From Wolfiporia cocos (lineage: Eukaryota > Basidiomycota > Agaricomycetes > Polyporales > Phaeolaceae): a stretch of 64,000 nt of DNA. Position 1 is the first letter of the stretch. Each line of letters begins with the position of its first letter. The position numbers and the translations under genes are program-made. The notes under the pieces were generated by a model. The model did no database searches. It was not told where the DNA came from and saw only the letters and a list, made by a program, of their open reading frames with translations. This document shows positions 1 to 11,810 of this stretch, piece after piece. Location of the stretch: NCBI GenBank assembly GCA_029448655.1, contig JACCLO010000011.1:2976001-3040000 (forward strand), in the 5' to 3' direction.

Positions 1-1689
1 GGCACTACGACCATGATGAGCTGTCCAACGTCCGCGCCACCTCTGTCCAAAATGCCATCTGGTCGGTTGTGCGAGGGTATACGCTCACTACGATTTATCG
101 TAATGGTAAACATATCCTATAATCCCCCTGTGGAGCCTGATTATAGGCGATCTTCAGCGATGGGGCAGATAGCTCGTGCTGGAAGCCCCGGAAGCCATCA
201 TGGGTGTAAGTGGTAGGAGCACTGTGCCACTCGAGGAGATTGCGACTCATTGCAGCTGACGCGCAACAGATGGTATCATATACGTCAAGATAGAGAGACC
301 TACTCAATATCGTAAGTTGTGTTTACGCGCAAGTCCGCGACACAACATCGAAGTACCATGCTGTTACCAATCCATCAGTAGTTTTCTTCAGCAGCGGCAT
401 CAATACCAATGAGTTTCAGAGCATCTTTGAGACCGGAGAAGATGTTGTCCTGTTCAAATGGGGCTGTATGTGAGAGCCAGTCAGCGAGATATCAATCAGT
501 CTTGTACGATCTTCCAAAGTTCTGCGGTAGACGCGCGTCTATGCGTTGAATCGCTGAACGCCATTCCTTAAGTCGTCGTGATACTGTCCGGCATCTCCGC
601 CGATTATTGATGAGGCCAACTGTCTCGTACTAGGCATGGCTCTTGGAGATAACAATGGACATCTTCGACATTTGTGCCTGGACAAAAATTCAGCACTAAA
701 TGCCGTGAGATCGACCTTGTGTGTCTAGAAGGTCCACGCATGTCAGTATCCTCAGGACGGAACCCCGAGTAGAAATACTCCAGACAATATGGGGTTTATG
801 AATTGCACCGTTGCTTCGAGCCGGGGTGCAGGCATGCTATCGAACATCGCCAGCCATCAGCGATTCTCGTAACGCGCGGCTGTATGTGAAATTGCGAATC
901 TCGAGTAGCAAAAGTGATATATTAACGCACTCTCGCATGCGCTTGTCAGGTGAAAGCTTGCAAAATAACCAATCGAGAACTGAAAAAATGATTATAGATC
1001 TGTGGGAGCGGCGACAAGTTCGCTTGTATACATACCTCTTGGTAGTCGGCACAAAAGCGCATTAACAACATGAAAATGCTTCATCGAGAGATGAGGTGTC
1101 GCTCGAACAGATAGAGGTCTCGGCTGGCACAGAGCAACTCCGCCATATTGCGGTTGAGAGCATTCAGTGGAAACCCGAGATCGATAATTGCAGCAATATT
1201 ACCAGTATCAGAACTAGTCACGACGTGAAGCATAATCACATGTCTGCGCACAGTACCAAGTACGCAGACAACTTCCTTCCCGGTTGGCCCTGATTGTACT
1301 ATCATCTACAAGGATCTTGCTCATGCTGCTTTCTGACACACGTCTTGGTTCACTGTGCGCAATATGTTTCAATGAACTACAAGGTCGATGCAAGGGTGTC
1401 CCCAAGGACAAGATCAAGCGGTGCTGTATAGATTTGTGTCTTGTGGCCATGGCTGTACGGTATGAGCAGAATTCTCGAGCATCTACGCCACCAGGATGTT
1501 ACTCATACTTATCGTGCAAATACACCCACCCATTACACATCGCATTCCCATTCCAGAACAGGATATCTCTTTGATGCCTTTGTTTTACGCCACTCACAAA
1601 ATAGCCCTGCTATTTTGTTTCATGCATTGTTTGTCGCCCTTTGCGAGGTCAGTATTATCCATGTTCATCTTTTTCGTGTTCATCTTTTT
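1..1689. other. No supported gene
   Basis: Only short, overlapping, unrecognisable open frames are present on both strands. A small imperfect tandem of about 15 bp (TGTTCATCTTTTTCG, twice) sits near 1661-1690. I see no conserved protein, RNA gene or mobile element. Confidence 0.5.
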
Positions 1690-2474
1690 CGCGACACCCC
1701 GATTAAATGGTTGTTTTTCCGGCCTATCTCGGTTAACTGCGAAACCCGGACGATTTCACATCAGCTTGACCCGGCCTTCAAGTCTGTCATTCTAGTCGAG
1801 GAACCGGATTCCAATCAGCTCTTCTTCGTGAATGTGGAGCTCTTACGTGCGAGATGCGTCTACCGTGGCTCTAGCCAAGATGAAGACAGTGGGAGCGTCC
1901 TGGATCCGTGGACGTCGTTTGTCCACTTGCTTGAGATTCCCACCCTGGTCGGTACCGCCCGCCAATCCTGGTGTTGTTGTTCTCACAGCTCCATGAATCT
2001 TTGATCTGCCAGATGCCGACACCACCTGCGGAAATATCAACTCATCTCTTACAGCTATGTCGTAACAGCGAGGGCCATGTGCATCCGCTGTCTTTGAAGC
2101 TCTCGTCTCAGCCGCCATTGACAATTACTCAGCTCATTCCCCTAGCAGCATTCCTTCTTGAGTATCCCGCTGCCTATGTGCCTTCATCTGTAGACCAGGC
2201 TTCCTTTTTGCCGGATGTTCCACTTGATGTTTACGAATGCTCAATAGCCCGGAAGGCCTTCGGTCCCGAGCACATGGAAGAAGCCGATCAGGAACATGTT
2301 TTCCTCAAGTTCTCATGTCCGTCCAACGTTGGCAGTCTAGATGCGGAGCTATCTGTTCCAAGAATGCTGGGAAGGTTGATGTGCCGATTCGCTGAACGAT
2401 TCGCAGCTCTACACTTACGCGACGCAGTCATTGTACGGCACCACATGGAGAGACACGCTAGAGTATCGCTCTAA
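1690..2474 (+). CDS. Hypothetical protein, possibly DUF4504 (UPF0739/C1orf74-like)
   Basis: The 3' part (about 1990-2474) reads as real coding sequence: an amphipathic stretch, a hydrophobic 'LIPLAAFLLEYPAAYV' segment, then 'DVPLDVYECSI' and an acidic region, ending shortly after an Arg/His-rich stretch. The order of hydrophobic block, YP-x-x-Y, then VPL resembles DUF4504 proteins of unknown function; that match is from memory and weak. An upstream open frame at about 1690-1945 (with 'FKSVILVEEP' and 'LFFVNVELLRARC') can be joined through a roughly 41-nt intron (GTCGGT...CACAG) without breaking frame. The true start is not resolved and may lie further upstream. The gene is convergent with the PPWD1 homologue, whose stop is 120 bp away. 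No function should be inferred from this. Confidence 0.45.
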
Positions 2475-2593
2475 TTTGTACAATCAAGACAATAGAGTTA
2501 CGGCGGTCACAACAGCGCGAATGACAAATTATTACTGTGAAAATGGAAATCGAAGCACAACTAGAAGCCATGCAGCGCCGCCCGGAGGTTCAG

Positions 2594-5127
2594 CTATTCC
2601 ACATCAACATTGATAATTTTGATATCGTCGTATGGCTTATCCAGTTTGTTGGTTTTGACATTCTCTATCGCATGGACGACCTCGAGGCCAGACAGCACTC
2701 GACCAAAGATCGTGTGCTTCTTATCCAGCCAAGGCGTCGCCGTAGTCGTGATGAAGAATTGCGATCCATTCGTGTTGGGACCCGCATTGGCCATGCTGAC
2801 GGTGTACGGTCTGAGATGATAAGGGTTTTTGTCAAGCGAGCCTCAGATGATGAGATCAGCGGCGGGGAATAAACACCTATCATGTTTCAGGTCATCGGAG
2901 AACTCGTCCTCGAACTCCTGACCCCAGATGGACATGCCGCCTGTTCCATCGCCGAGTGGATCACCGGTCTGAATCATGAACTTCGGAATAACTCGGTGGA
3001 AGATCACCCCTTCATAGTACCCGCTGCGCGCATGACCTACGAAGTTTTCGACGGCTTTAGGAGCCTGCTGAGGGAAGAGCCTGAGGTGCATGTCGCCAAC
3101 AGTGGTGTGAATGGTGGCAGAGTTCGCCAGGGGCGAAGGACCGCCTTTCAGCGCCGGGGTAGATGACGCAATCGTCTGCTCCTCGCGCGTGGGTCGTTCG
3201 TTGAATATGTCCCGGTCGCCAGACTTGTCATCTCTACACGCGGGTTAGCATTTATGCTGCGAAAATCAACAGAAACGCATACTCTGGCTCGGAGCGAGTG
3301 AATAGATAGAACCTCTGGCGTTTATAGCCAGTAGATACGAGCGTAGGATCGCGGACGGCTTTCTCCGCAAGAAGGGGGTTTGCAGAAGCGGCTGCAGCCT
3401 AGACGTACTGAGTTGGAGCAGGGTAAGTCGACCGCGGCTTCTAGCAGCAACATACCGCAGTAGTCAACCCTTTTTTGGCGGGTGCACCTTGGTAGAGTGT
3501 GAGATTGATCCAGCGGACTGTCTCATCCTTTCCGAATAGCCGTACAACGCGATTTGTGACGGTATTCACGACTGCATTCACGAAATCAATGAGCGCGTGC
3601 AGCATGGAGGGAGAGATATCGTTTGCAGACCTTTGATGCCAAGCAATGTCGGATAGAGCACGAATGCACCCGACTCATCCCAGATGGCGTTAATCCACCG
3701 ACCAGGTATCACCCCATCAGGACCTGGTAGTTCGAGCTCCCTCTCAACCGCCAGGCGACGCCCAAATTCCATGTCCTCGACTTTGTAAATAGCCGTGCCA
3801 GCCTGCTGCATATCCTGAATAGCTGCTAATGACTCGTCGTACTTGCGTGTCAACTTGCCAGACAGAAAAGAGAAAGTACGGATTTGTCGATCAGGTAACG
3901 AGAAGGTGACGAACGATGAGGAGTCTGGTGAGAGCGTGATGCAAGTAGGTGTTGACTTCGACTGTAGGCTTATGAGCGCGGAAAATAGAGCAAGTGCCAG
4001 CGATGAACTTCACCTTCTTGAATTCGTAGAGGTCTGTTGTACTCTTGTAAGACCACAAACCAGGTACGTTCTTTGGCAAGTCGAAGGGCTCTGAAGGTTG
4101 CCAGTATTCCACAAAGCCGCCCTCGTCTGCGGAGATGACTGTGTCATATCTGTCACTATACTGCCACACATTCCATATCATCCATTGTTCAACGCAGAGT
4201 AAGCTGAGACGTACCGTCATGATATGCACTGGGAAACGGTGTAACTTGTCCACTGTCTCAAGAGGCTGGCCGTTTCCGCGTCCGTCGTAAAGGCGAATGG
4301 TACCCGTTTCTCGTTCTGAGCTGTAATACATTAATCTAATCAAGCTCTCACTGGGATAGTCAAGCTTACACCGCAAGTAGCCCTTGCGCCTGCCCTCGGC
4401 GGTGCACCCAGCAGCAAGCATGAGGCGTAAAGCCCAGCTGAATCATGTTAATCATATCTGACAGCAGATATATAATTTATGATAGTAAAGCAGCTAGATC
4501 GAACCGTACCGAAGTTGACGACGTCAAAGACTTTCGCGGTTCCGTCTTCCGCTATGCTTGCGAAGAGCTGACCATCTGCACTGGCGGAAACACCAACAAT
4601 GGGTGCAAGGTGCGCGCGGTAGTGTTTCACAAATTCAATTCCTTGTTCTTGCTTTTTCCAAAGCTTGAGGTGACCGTCAATAGAAGTTGTAAGTAGGAAG
4701 TCGGTCCTGCGGGTTACGGTCAAAGTCACGAAAGATTGCTTCCGGAAAACTCGAGGCATACTTGGTCATGATATTGAAATTTATAACATCCCTGTGCATG
4801 AAGCTCTTGTAGTACCTATCTGCGCTAGGCAAATGGTCTAGATATAGCTTCTCGTGCGGCAGCACTGTGGAAGGACTTTCAATTGACATATGCCATGTAG
4901 CAGTGCCGATACACACCTTTCCGCTTCTTCTTCACAGCACCATTCCCGCTTCCATCGGCAGGCATTGGCATCGGCCCAATATCCTCGTCGTCGTCGTCGT
5001 CGTCTTCTCCGTTCGCCGGTGGCACATCTACATCCTCAGCCTTTACGCGCTCCGTGTCCTCGGACGCGTCATCTCCATCGCGCACCCTCTTCCCAAGCAC
5101 TGTCGCATCGCCTTCTGTGTCAGACAT
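2594..5127 (-). CDS. PPWD1: Nuclear cyclophilin with WD repeats (PPWD1 family peptidyl-prolyl isomerase)
   Basis: Multi-exon gene. The N-terminus is acidic (a run of Asp) and is followed by a basic KKKRKV-type nuclear signal formed across the first splice junction. Next comes the family hallmark '[19 protein letters not shown]', then WD repeats ('[17 protein letters not shown]', '[15 protein letters not shown]', '[16 protein letters not shown]'). The C-terminus is a cyclophilin domain with '[17 protein letters not shown]', '[14 protein letters not shown]', '[16 protein letters not shown]' and '[12 protein letters not shown]'; the catalytic Arg and the FFIT region are intact. PPWD1 proteins isomerise prolyl bonds and associate with spliceosomes in the nucleus. 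The start is the first Met of the acidic exon; the stop follows 'INVDVE'. It is head-to-head with the bL35m gene, 191 bp away. No break was seen. Confidence 0.93.
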
Positions 5128-5318
5128 GATGCTCTAAGCGACAAACGCGTGAAGTAAATGCGGGGATTGAGGACGAGCTTGAGAGAGATGGGATTCGCGC
5201 CCAAAGTCGCTCCAGCGACTTAGACGCCCAAAGCATTGACACCTCAGACATTACGCTCACAGCCGCCCGCAACTCGAAGAGCAGGTCGGCTTCAGGGTCT
5301 CTATCTCGCCCTTGTGCC
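5128..5318. promoter_or_regulatory. Shared divergent promoter region, PPWD1 / bL35m
   Basis: The start codons of two divergently transcribed genes are 191 bp apart, so this interval must hold both promoters and 5' leaders. No specific factor site was assigned. Confidence 0.5.
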
Positions 5319-5663
5319 ATGTTCTCGATAGCGCGGATTGTCTCTACAGCGTGGCTGCTTGCGTCGCCCCGTTTTTTCTCCACCACAGCTGTCGCGCAGA
5401 AGTACAAGCTCAAGAGCCACCACGGGGCGAAGAAGCGATTCAAGTCAATCGCGTCAGGAGCGTTCAAACGCGTGCGTGCTCAAACGGCTACGCTGCATGC
5501 GTGTCGTCATAAATATGTTTTTCTCGTATAGGCACATGCAGGGCTGGTGCACAAGAATGTGCACAAAAGCCCAGCGAGGAAGACTAGGTTGGGACAGACA
5601 GCATATACATCAGGATCACAGACAGCTCTGTTGAAAAAGATGTTGCCGTATGGTTCATCATAG
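5319..5663 (+). CDS. MRPL35: Mitochondrial large-subunit ribosomal protein bL35m
   Basis: Two exons, 5319-5471 and 5532-5663, joined in phase 0 across a 60-nt intron (GTGCGT...TATAG), give 94 residues. The N-terminus ('MFSIARIVSTAWLLASPRF') is Arg/Ser-rich and hydrophobic without acidic residues, as expected of a mitochondrial targeting sequence. The mature part carries the L35 signature: 'KLKSHHGAKKRFK', 'GAFKR', then 'AHAGLVHKN' and a C-terminal 'LLKKMLPYG'. bL35 is a small basic protein of the mitochondrial 54S subunit. An opposite-strand frame covers the same interval but has no conserved content. It is convergent with the phosphoglycerate-mutase-like gene (138 bp between stops). Confidence 0.9.
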
Positions 5664-5801
5664 CCACGTTTAGGCCTAGTGAGTGTGGCTCATAGCTCTC
5701 CGTCCATCTTTGTACTATTTATTGACCGTCGTCAATCCCTCAGCAGAACAGCGAACTGTTCATCATGTACTGTACAATATTCCCATTCCATCTGAACATC
5801 C

Positions 5802-7026
5802 TCATAAATCAACGTTAACCTCATCCCGAGCATTGCTCTCGCTGCGTCCTTCCTCTGTATCTCTCATAGACACCGCGGCACCTCCGAAGAATGCACGGAT
5901 ATCCTGTTGCTTGGGATCAAACTCTGCGCTTCCAATCCCGCCTTTCTGCCGCGCCTATAGCCGCTCAACGATCAGAGTCTAGCTTATCAGCGAAAGAAAG
6001 CGTGCTCACAATCTGGTCTAAATGTTCATGGCGGTTGAAATCCGTTACCTGTACCTGCAAGGGCGGCGGCTGGCTGTCTAGGAAGTCTAACACTTCTCCA
6101 GGCTTTGCTCCCTAGACCCTCATGGCTCAATTCGCAGTGATGAAACGAAGAACGCACCACACACCTTGACCGTCACAGTAACGCGCGTCCAAGCTGTATT
6201 CAGCAGTCCCTTGTACTTATGTCCGGGGTGCGCGCCGCTTGCATCCTTGACGAGCAGCGCAGGTATGAGTTCGCTTATGCACAGCCCGTGGCTCACAATT
6301 GCGATATTCAACCCGCTCTCGCCCGCTCGCGCAGCCTGCCAGACGTACGGCATCGCCAGCTCATCAATTGCCTGGGCAGCCCTCTGCGCGAGATCGTCGA
6401 GGCTTTCACCCTCTGGGAACTTGTCTGCTCGCCCTGACAATACAGGATACACACCCTTCGCATAATGCTCCTCGAGGCTGATGCCAGGCTCCATTTGCAT
6501 AATCCAGGGCTTGCCTTCTGCGATACCCCAGTACTGCTCGCGGAGCAGCAGGGATGTTGTGAGGGGTGGCTGGGGCTCCTTCTGAGCATTGCGGACCGCT
6601 TGAGCTGTCCATAATGCGCGCTTGAGCGGGGACGCGTGAATAGCCGTAACTCGGATGTTTGAAAGCGATACACCGAGGGCTTTTGCTTGCTGTGTGAAAC
6701 CGGTGAGTGAACGTCCAATATATCCTGGGTAGAGGTGCTTGCATTCATGCCTGTGACCGATGTTTTCTTTCCGCACTAAGTGAGCTGCTAAATATATACA
6801 CACCATGATTAGAGAGGGGTGCATCTTTCCATCCCGCCCACACGGATTTCTGCAAGTTGCCAGGATGGCATTACTATTCGTCCCGGTTCAACAGCGTTCT
6901 GTAGAAAGCACGTACCAGATTATCCGTCGACTCTCCATGCCGAATCTTGATCTCGCGTAAGTTCATATACCTCTTCACAGAAACACCGCTTACAAAAGTG
7001 AATGTAACTGTGGGCGTGGAAGTCAT
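5802..7026 (-). CDS. Phosphoglycerate-mutase-like histidine phosphatase
   Basis: Multi-exon. The protein starts 'MTSTPTVTFTF' and reaches the catalytic 'IRHGEST' motif across the first intron, with the nucleophilic His in RHG. 'VWAGWKDAPLSNHG' follows and continues into 'QAKALGVSLS'. Further on are 'ASPLKRALWTAQ', the acid/base region 'REQYWGIAEGKPW', and the second catalytic His in 'IAIVSHGLCISELI'. The tail 'KGGIGSAEFDPKQQDIRAFFGG' is typical of the fungal members. The fold is the branch-1 histidine phosphatase superfamily. Whether it acts on phosphoglycerate or another phosphoester cannot be told from sequence. An in-frame Met 12 codons upstream exists, but the shorter start matches the fold better. 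It shares a 261-bp divergent promoter region with the AN1 protein gene. Confidence 0.87.
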
Positions 7027-7287
7027 GGCGGAATACAAGAGGCCGTGCTGCACTCGCCCCAAGTTGCTAGACCACTAGCGCTCAAGCGCATCAGCACGTG
7101 CCTGAACCCCGCCTCTTCCCAACATGGATGCCCCGGAACGTTCCAGTGGCTGCTTAGCTTAGCTTGCGTGTCCTGGACGCGCGTTCCTCTCACTCGCTAT
7201 ATAACTCTTACGCAAACTACAGCCGTAATTCCCAGAACTTGACCCTGCGCTATTACACACACTCGCTACATTCTGTTACGTCTCGCA
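7027..7287. promoter_or_regulatory. Shared divergent promoter region, PGM-like / AN1 protein
   Basis: A 261-bp gap between two start codons in head-to-head orientation. The right half contains pyrimidine-rich and TATA-like patches ('CTATATAACTC' near 7197), compatible with a core promoter for the plus-strand gene. Confidence 0.45.
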
Positions 7288-8503
7288 ATGACTAGCTCAA
7301 GCACACCTGAACGCGACGCTCAGCTCCTCAGTATCGGCAAGCAATGCGCTGCGCCGCTATGCCGGCTTGTCGACTATCTGCCCTTCAAATGCCAGCATTG
7401 TGCACGCTCGTTCTGTAGCGAGCACTTCCGTCCGGAGGCACACAGCTGTGAGAAGTTCGATGTGAGCAAGCATAATCGTGTGGCTCCATCTTGTGCGTGC
7501 GCCGATGGCCAACTTATCCCGTCCACAACTGACGTTGTCCTGCTTAGGCCCATTGTGTAATACCCCAGTAACAATACCCCAGGGGCAGGATCCTAATATC
7601 CGTATGGACGCACACATTACCACGGAGTGCTCGGTCATGACAGGGAGGGCGAAGCAACCATCCGTTCCAATCTGTGCGAGAGCTAAGTGCGGGAAGAAGC
7701 TGTTTGCGCCTATACGCTGCGATGTACGTACACGTACCTTGCCTCGCTATGTCGTTCTGGCCGCCTGACTCTTGATGCAGAAATGCAAGCAGCAGTTCTG
7801 TCCGTCACACCGGTTCCCTGCATCCCATACATGTGTCAGTACCGCGACGACATCGAACGCACCGTCGGCATCCACCAGGATAATGAGTGATGTTGCGACA
7901 CGCACATCTGCAGCCAGCGCGGCCGCCATGGCCGCTATTCAGCGAGCTATGGTATCGACGAACCAGACCCCACGCATCGTGCCGGCGACGCCACAGAGAT
8001 CCCCTCAGCCGCCAGCCATTGCTAAGGCGTCGTCGTCGTCTTCATCATCCACGCGATCAAACCCGCTCTCGGCAACTGATCGGTAAGCGTACTCCATCCG
8101 CTTGGTTTCCAGTGCTCGCTCACAGAGCTGCAGTCTCCCTGTATTGCCTTCGCCCAAACCGACCGTTGCCTCCCCCGGCCATTCATCGCCTCTAACTGCT
8201 GGTACTACTCACGAACCACGACCCCACTTACCTGATGCTACTCCTACTCCTAATGCTAATACCACCCCTACGAAATCATTCGCCTTAAATCCCAAATCCT
8301 ACGTCCCCCCGCCGCTGTTTGCATCGGCATAATACGGTGTATCACTATTGACAACGCTATATCATCCTAGACGGGCCAGGGCGGAGCGGCAGAGCAGAAG
8401 GCGAGCCATTGAGGAACGGGCAAAGAAGGGCTTTGCACTAAGTGAGGAGGAGAAAGCGATTTTGGCGGCGGAGGAGGAAAGGGATGATTGTAGCATCATG
8501 TAG
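7288..8503 (+). CDS. Double AN1 zinc-finger protein with C-terminal CAAX box (ZFAND2/AIRAPL-like)
   Basis: Four coding exons can be joined in frame. Residues about 16-56 form one AN1 finger ('CAAPLCRLVDYLPFKCQHC' with 'FCSEH' and 'HSC'). A second finger follows ('CARAKCGKKLFAPIRCDKC', 'FCPSHRFPASHTC'). The middle is a long Ser/Pro/Thr linker. The last exon encodes an Arg-rich stretch and an acidic helix ('GFALSEEEKAILAAEEE') that could be a ubiquitin-interacting motif, and ends in CSIM, a farnesylation-type CAAX box. Two AN1 fingers, a UIM-like helix and a prenylation signal match the AIRAPL (ZFAND2B) arrangement. Those proteins link the proteasome/p97 system to ER or stress functions. The exon-4 junction uses a weak donor (GTTTGC) because the straight frame hits a stop. 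Confidence 0.85.
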
Positions 8504-8744
8504 CTCTCTTGCTTTACATATTACATACTACTTCATGGGACATTTGATTTATCAACTTGAACTTGGAGGAATCTTAGCCAGCGCTGTGGCTTAGCGCCAG
8601 TCTCGCCACAAGATACATTTCAGTGTCTAAAAGTACACTGTGTGAAAAGATACCCCGAGTTACTACACCAACCCTTGCAATTGATAGCGGACGCAACTAC
8701 TACTATTTGTGAACGGTAGCATCTTGTCTGAGCTGACGCAAGGT

Positions 8745-11224
8745 TTAATCCAGGAAATCAGACTCGTCGGCATTGAGAATCAAGCGGGTATGGAATCTAA
8801 TGATTTCAATAAATCCAACCGCCTTGATCGCTATGAAAGTTGTTTTATACTTGAGCAAGAGAGTATGAGGGATTTGGGACGAGACATACCTTCATTGACC
8901 GCGTGTGCTCCATTGTAGTAGTCGTCGCCATTAATATGACCGTGGCGGAAGATGTGCTTGGTAAGCTAAGTCGCAGTAGTGTCTGGTGTCTGAGTATTGC
9001 TCATCAGCGATATATGCCGGCGAAGCTGAATGAAAAGTATCGTACCGGTGTTCACTGAAAGTGCACCTGTTGTCAAAAGGACCAATCACTCATGAAATTG
9101 CGTCATGACGTACCTGTGCCCATGCTCGGCGCGACGAAGACCTTCCTCGGTACATCCGGTCTGGTGAAACTCTAGCGCGCCGACGATTGTACCAGCCAAG
9201 ATTTCATATGGACCGCTGCCGAATGTCGGCGTAATAGGAGCCGGCTCGAGGGACTCGTCAGATGCATCGGACATGTACAGACAGCCTATAGAACAATCTC
9301 TAGCCAGATTTTTATCCTGATCGTTGAAGACTTCGACGTTTAGAAACATATCGAGTGCAACTGGCCGAGCAATATCTTCGATGTGAGACTTGACATCGGC
9401 AACAGAGCTGTAACATCGATGTCAGGGGGCCGCCAGCAGAACGTCAGTGAAGGTGAACCTGAATATGTCGATCCGATGGTTCATAATCATGTACACGTTT
9501 TCCGGGGGCGCATTTGATTTGACTCCGGCGCGAATGACATCAATAGCTTGCGTTGTACCAGCAAGAGGACCACATAATGGATCCGACAGCGACAACACGC
9601 TCTCTAATTTCACTAACGCCTCGTCGTTGATAAACGATGCCTTGATCAATGCTTTAAATCCCTTGGGGAGTGTAGGGTTGTACGCAGCCTGACACTGCAG
9701 CTGCCCGTAGTAAGGAGATCTGCGGTCGAGACGACGAACAGGTGAGTTGGCCTCGAGCTTTGTGAAGATTTTCCAGAGCATGCCAATACTCTGTAAAGTC
9801 GATCACTCGCTGTAGGCTGGCCGCATATATGTTCATGCAGGACGCACAGTATGAGGGGGCCGAAAACTTGAATGACCGCCAGGCGCTGTGACCTCCAATC
9901 TTGCATTGAACATGCCCTTCTCACCCACTGCTGGGACTAACGTGATCACTTTGCCCTGGACAGTGTAGTAACCTGACAACAAGTCGTTCTGTAGTTCGTG
10001 ACGTACTGCACAACAGTGACCTACCGCTTTCGTCCACCACCATTGCAAACGGATATTCTCCATGTCCTTCATATTATCGCAGGAGATAATCTCGGACTGT
10101 CGCGGCGCCCTGGCCCTATATCAAGGGGATGCTATGGGCGGAGTTCTGCAAATACCCACGTAGACACCGCTAACTTCCTCGTCGCTACCGTACGCTAGCA
10201 CAATAGATCTGGTTGGCTCGAATCCTTTCTCTGAGAGTTTCTCCAGAGCTTCTAGCAGTGGAACATTGATTCGTAGAAGCTCTCTGAGTGCATCTGGTGA
10301 CTTACAACGTACTGATCAGGCCGGCCTTGTTATCGGCACTACCGCAGCCCCAGATGTACTCGCCTGTCACGGTTAATCAGTGCATTCCTAATTTGCACGC
10401 CCGATTGAACAGTATTACCGTCGTAATACCCAGAGAACGGTGGCTGAATCCATTGGCCTACAGTAGAATTGTCGATCGGAACCACGTCTAGTACGACGCG
10501 TCTCAGTCATGGGAGAAAGCCTATACGAATAAACAATGGCCTTGATGCATTGATGGGCTGTTAGGGGCAACGGTTTCAGGAACTTGTCTGAGCCCTGCCG
10601 CCTGTACACGAGTGCGCAGTTGATTTCTTGCACTTCGAGATTCTCGTGCCTGGGCACGGTATATTCTCCATGAACCACCACCACAGAGACGACTGAGAGA
10701 CAACGTACACCAGAGGGAATCTGGCCTTGAAAAACCTGTGCAATTCGCCGAACGGTGCCTTCATTACAACTCGTTGGCGGTGGCATGGTGTTGTACGCCA
10801 CGGTGCTGCATGCGCTTTCCTACCCACGACAGGATAATGAACCAACTCAGCAGACGTACGGGATCCGGACCGCACCACCGAGCGATTCTATCGCATGCAG
10901 TCCGGAACTCTGTGCTGGCAAAGTCACGTTGAATGTCAGCTAGGAGAGAGGTCGAAGGCGTGATGGGAGGCATCTGTGGGCAAACGTCGCTCGCATCTGG
11001 GGAAAAAGTTCATATACGGATGATGAGCCTTCCTTCCGAGAAGCTAGCATGTCGTGATATAGCCTATAAGACAGCATTCCCAGACAGCCCATGACCAAGA
11101 CACTGCGCAGAAGGATACTGAGGGCATGTCGAATTGAGCTGGGACAAGATCGTACATCAGAAATAGGAGGAGCTTTCTCAGTCCATGAGACCGCCAAAGA
11201 AGGTGGTGCTGCTTTGGAAGTCAT
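8745..11224 (-). pseudogene. Decayed M20 metallopeptidase (carboxypeptidase S-like)
   Basis: The family is clear. An N-terminal membrane anchor ('LSILLRSVLVMGCLGMLSY') is followed by 'LGGAVRIPT', 'FGELHRFFKARFPLVH', 'DVVPID' with 'QPPFSGYYDG', 'WGCGSADNKAG', 'RSIVLAYGSDEEVSGGQGA', 'FAMVVDES', 'VTAPGGHSSFRPPHTSIG', 'GTTQAIDVI', 'MNHRID' and C-terminal 'GAHAVNEA'. Most introns still splice in frame. Six lesions remain: an extra base near 10898; a frameshift near 10750; a lost donor at about 10549 after the 'TAHQ' motif; an in-frame TAA at 10074-10076 before 'YEGHGEYPF'; an extra base near 9151; and a frameshift at about 8961-8970 before 'KHIFRHGH'. The intact parent would be a vacuolar/secretory Zn carboxypeptidase. 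Neighbouring genes read cleanly, so general sequencing error is an unlikely cause. Confidence 0.8.
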
Positions 11225-11810
11225 CTCGACTTGCCGCCAAAAATTGGCTGGAACGCAGTCTACACGCGGTGGGGCATGCTGAAGTTCGCATTCGCAAACG
11301 TCTCTTATGTTGATATGTAGGGATTTAGCATTGGTCAGGAAATTTACAAACCGCACCGGTCGCGCATCCAAGAAACCGAAGAAGATACACCAGCTCCAAG
11401 TGCTCTTTCTCACCATCGCGCCCATATCTGGATATCCTCATGTCATGTAACCGCCAAACAGACCATTGACAACCATGTGCGCGTCATGCAGCCAACTGCC
11501 ATTCAAGAACGGTCCTCGAGCATGATAAAGACTTGATAAAGCGAGCAGCAAGCCTCGTATCACGGTGCGCTGAATATATGAAGTACAATTAATTCGTTGA
11601 CAGGGCAAAAGACATTTTTGAGCGCAGAAACAGGTCAGCATGGATACAGTCCAGGATGAGGTCGAGGTGAAACGAGCGAATAAGACGCCGGACGATGCCA
11701 CGTCCGGCCATTGCCGGCTGCTGGGCAGTTGTGGCTGAGAAAGTTCAGCCACTCGGGAGCCTCTGCCTCCAACGTGCTACGGATCGAGCCCGACATTTCA
11801 AGACTTCAAG
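11225..11810. other. Intergenic, RPL17 upstream region
   Basis: No conserved coding sequence was recognised on either strand. The right end must contain the RPL17 promoter and leader. Confidence 0.45.

Noticed and set aside
5120..5467. A 115-residue minus-strand frame opposite bL35m
   Set aside because: It is antisense to a clearly conserved ribosomal protein gene and has no recognisable features.
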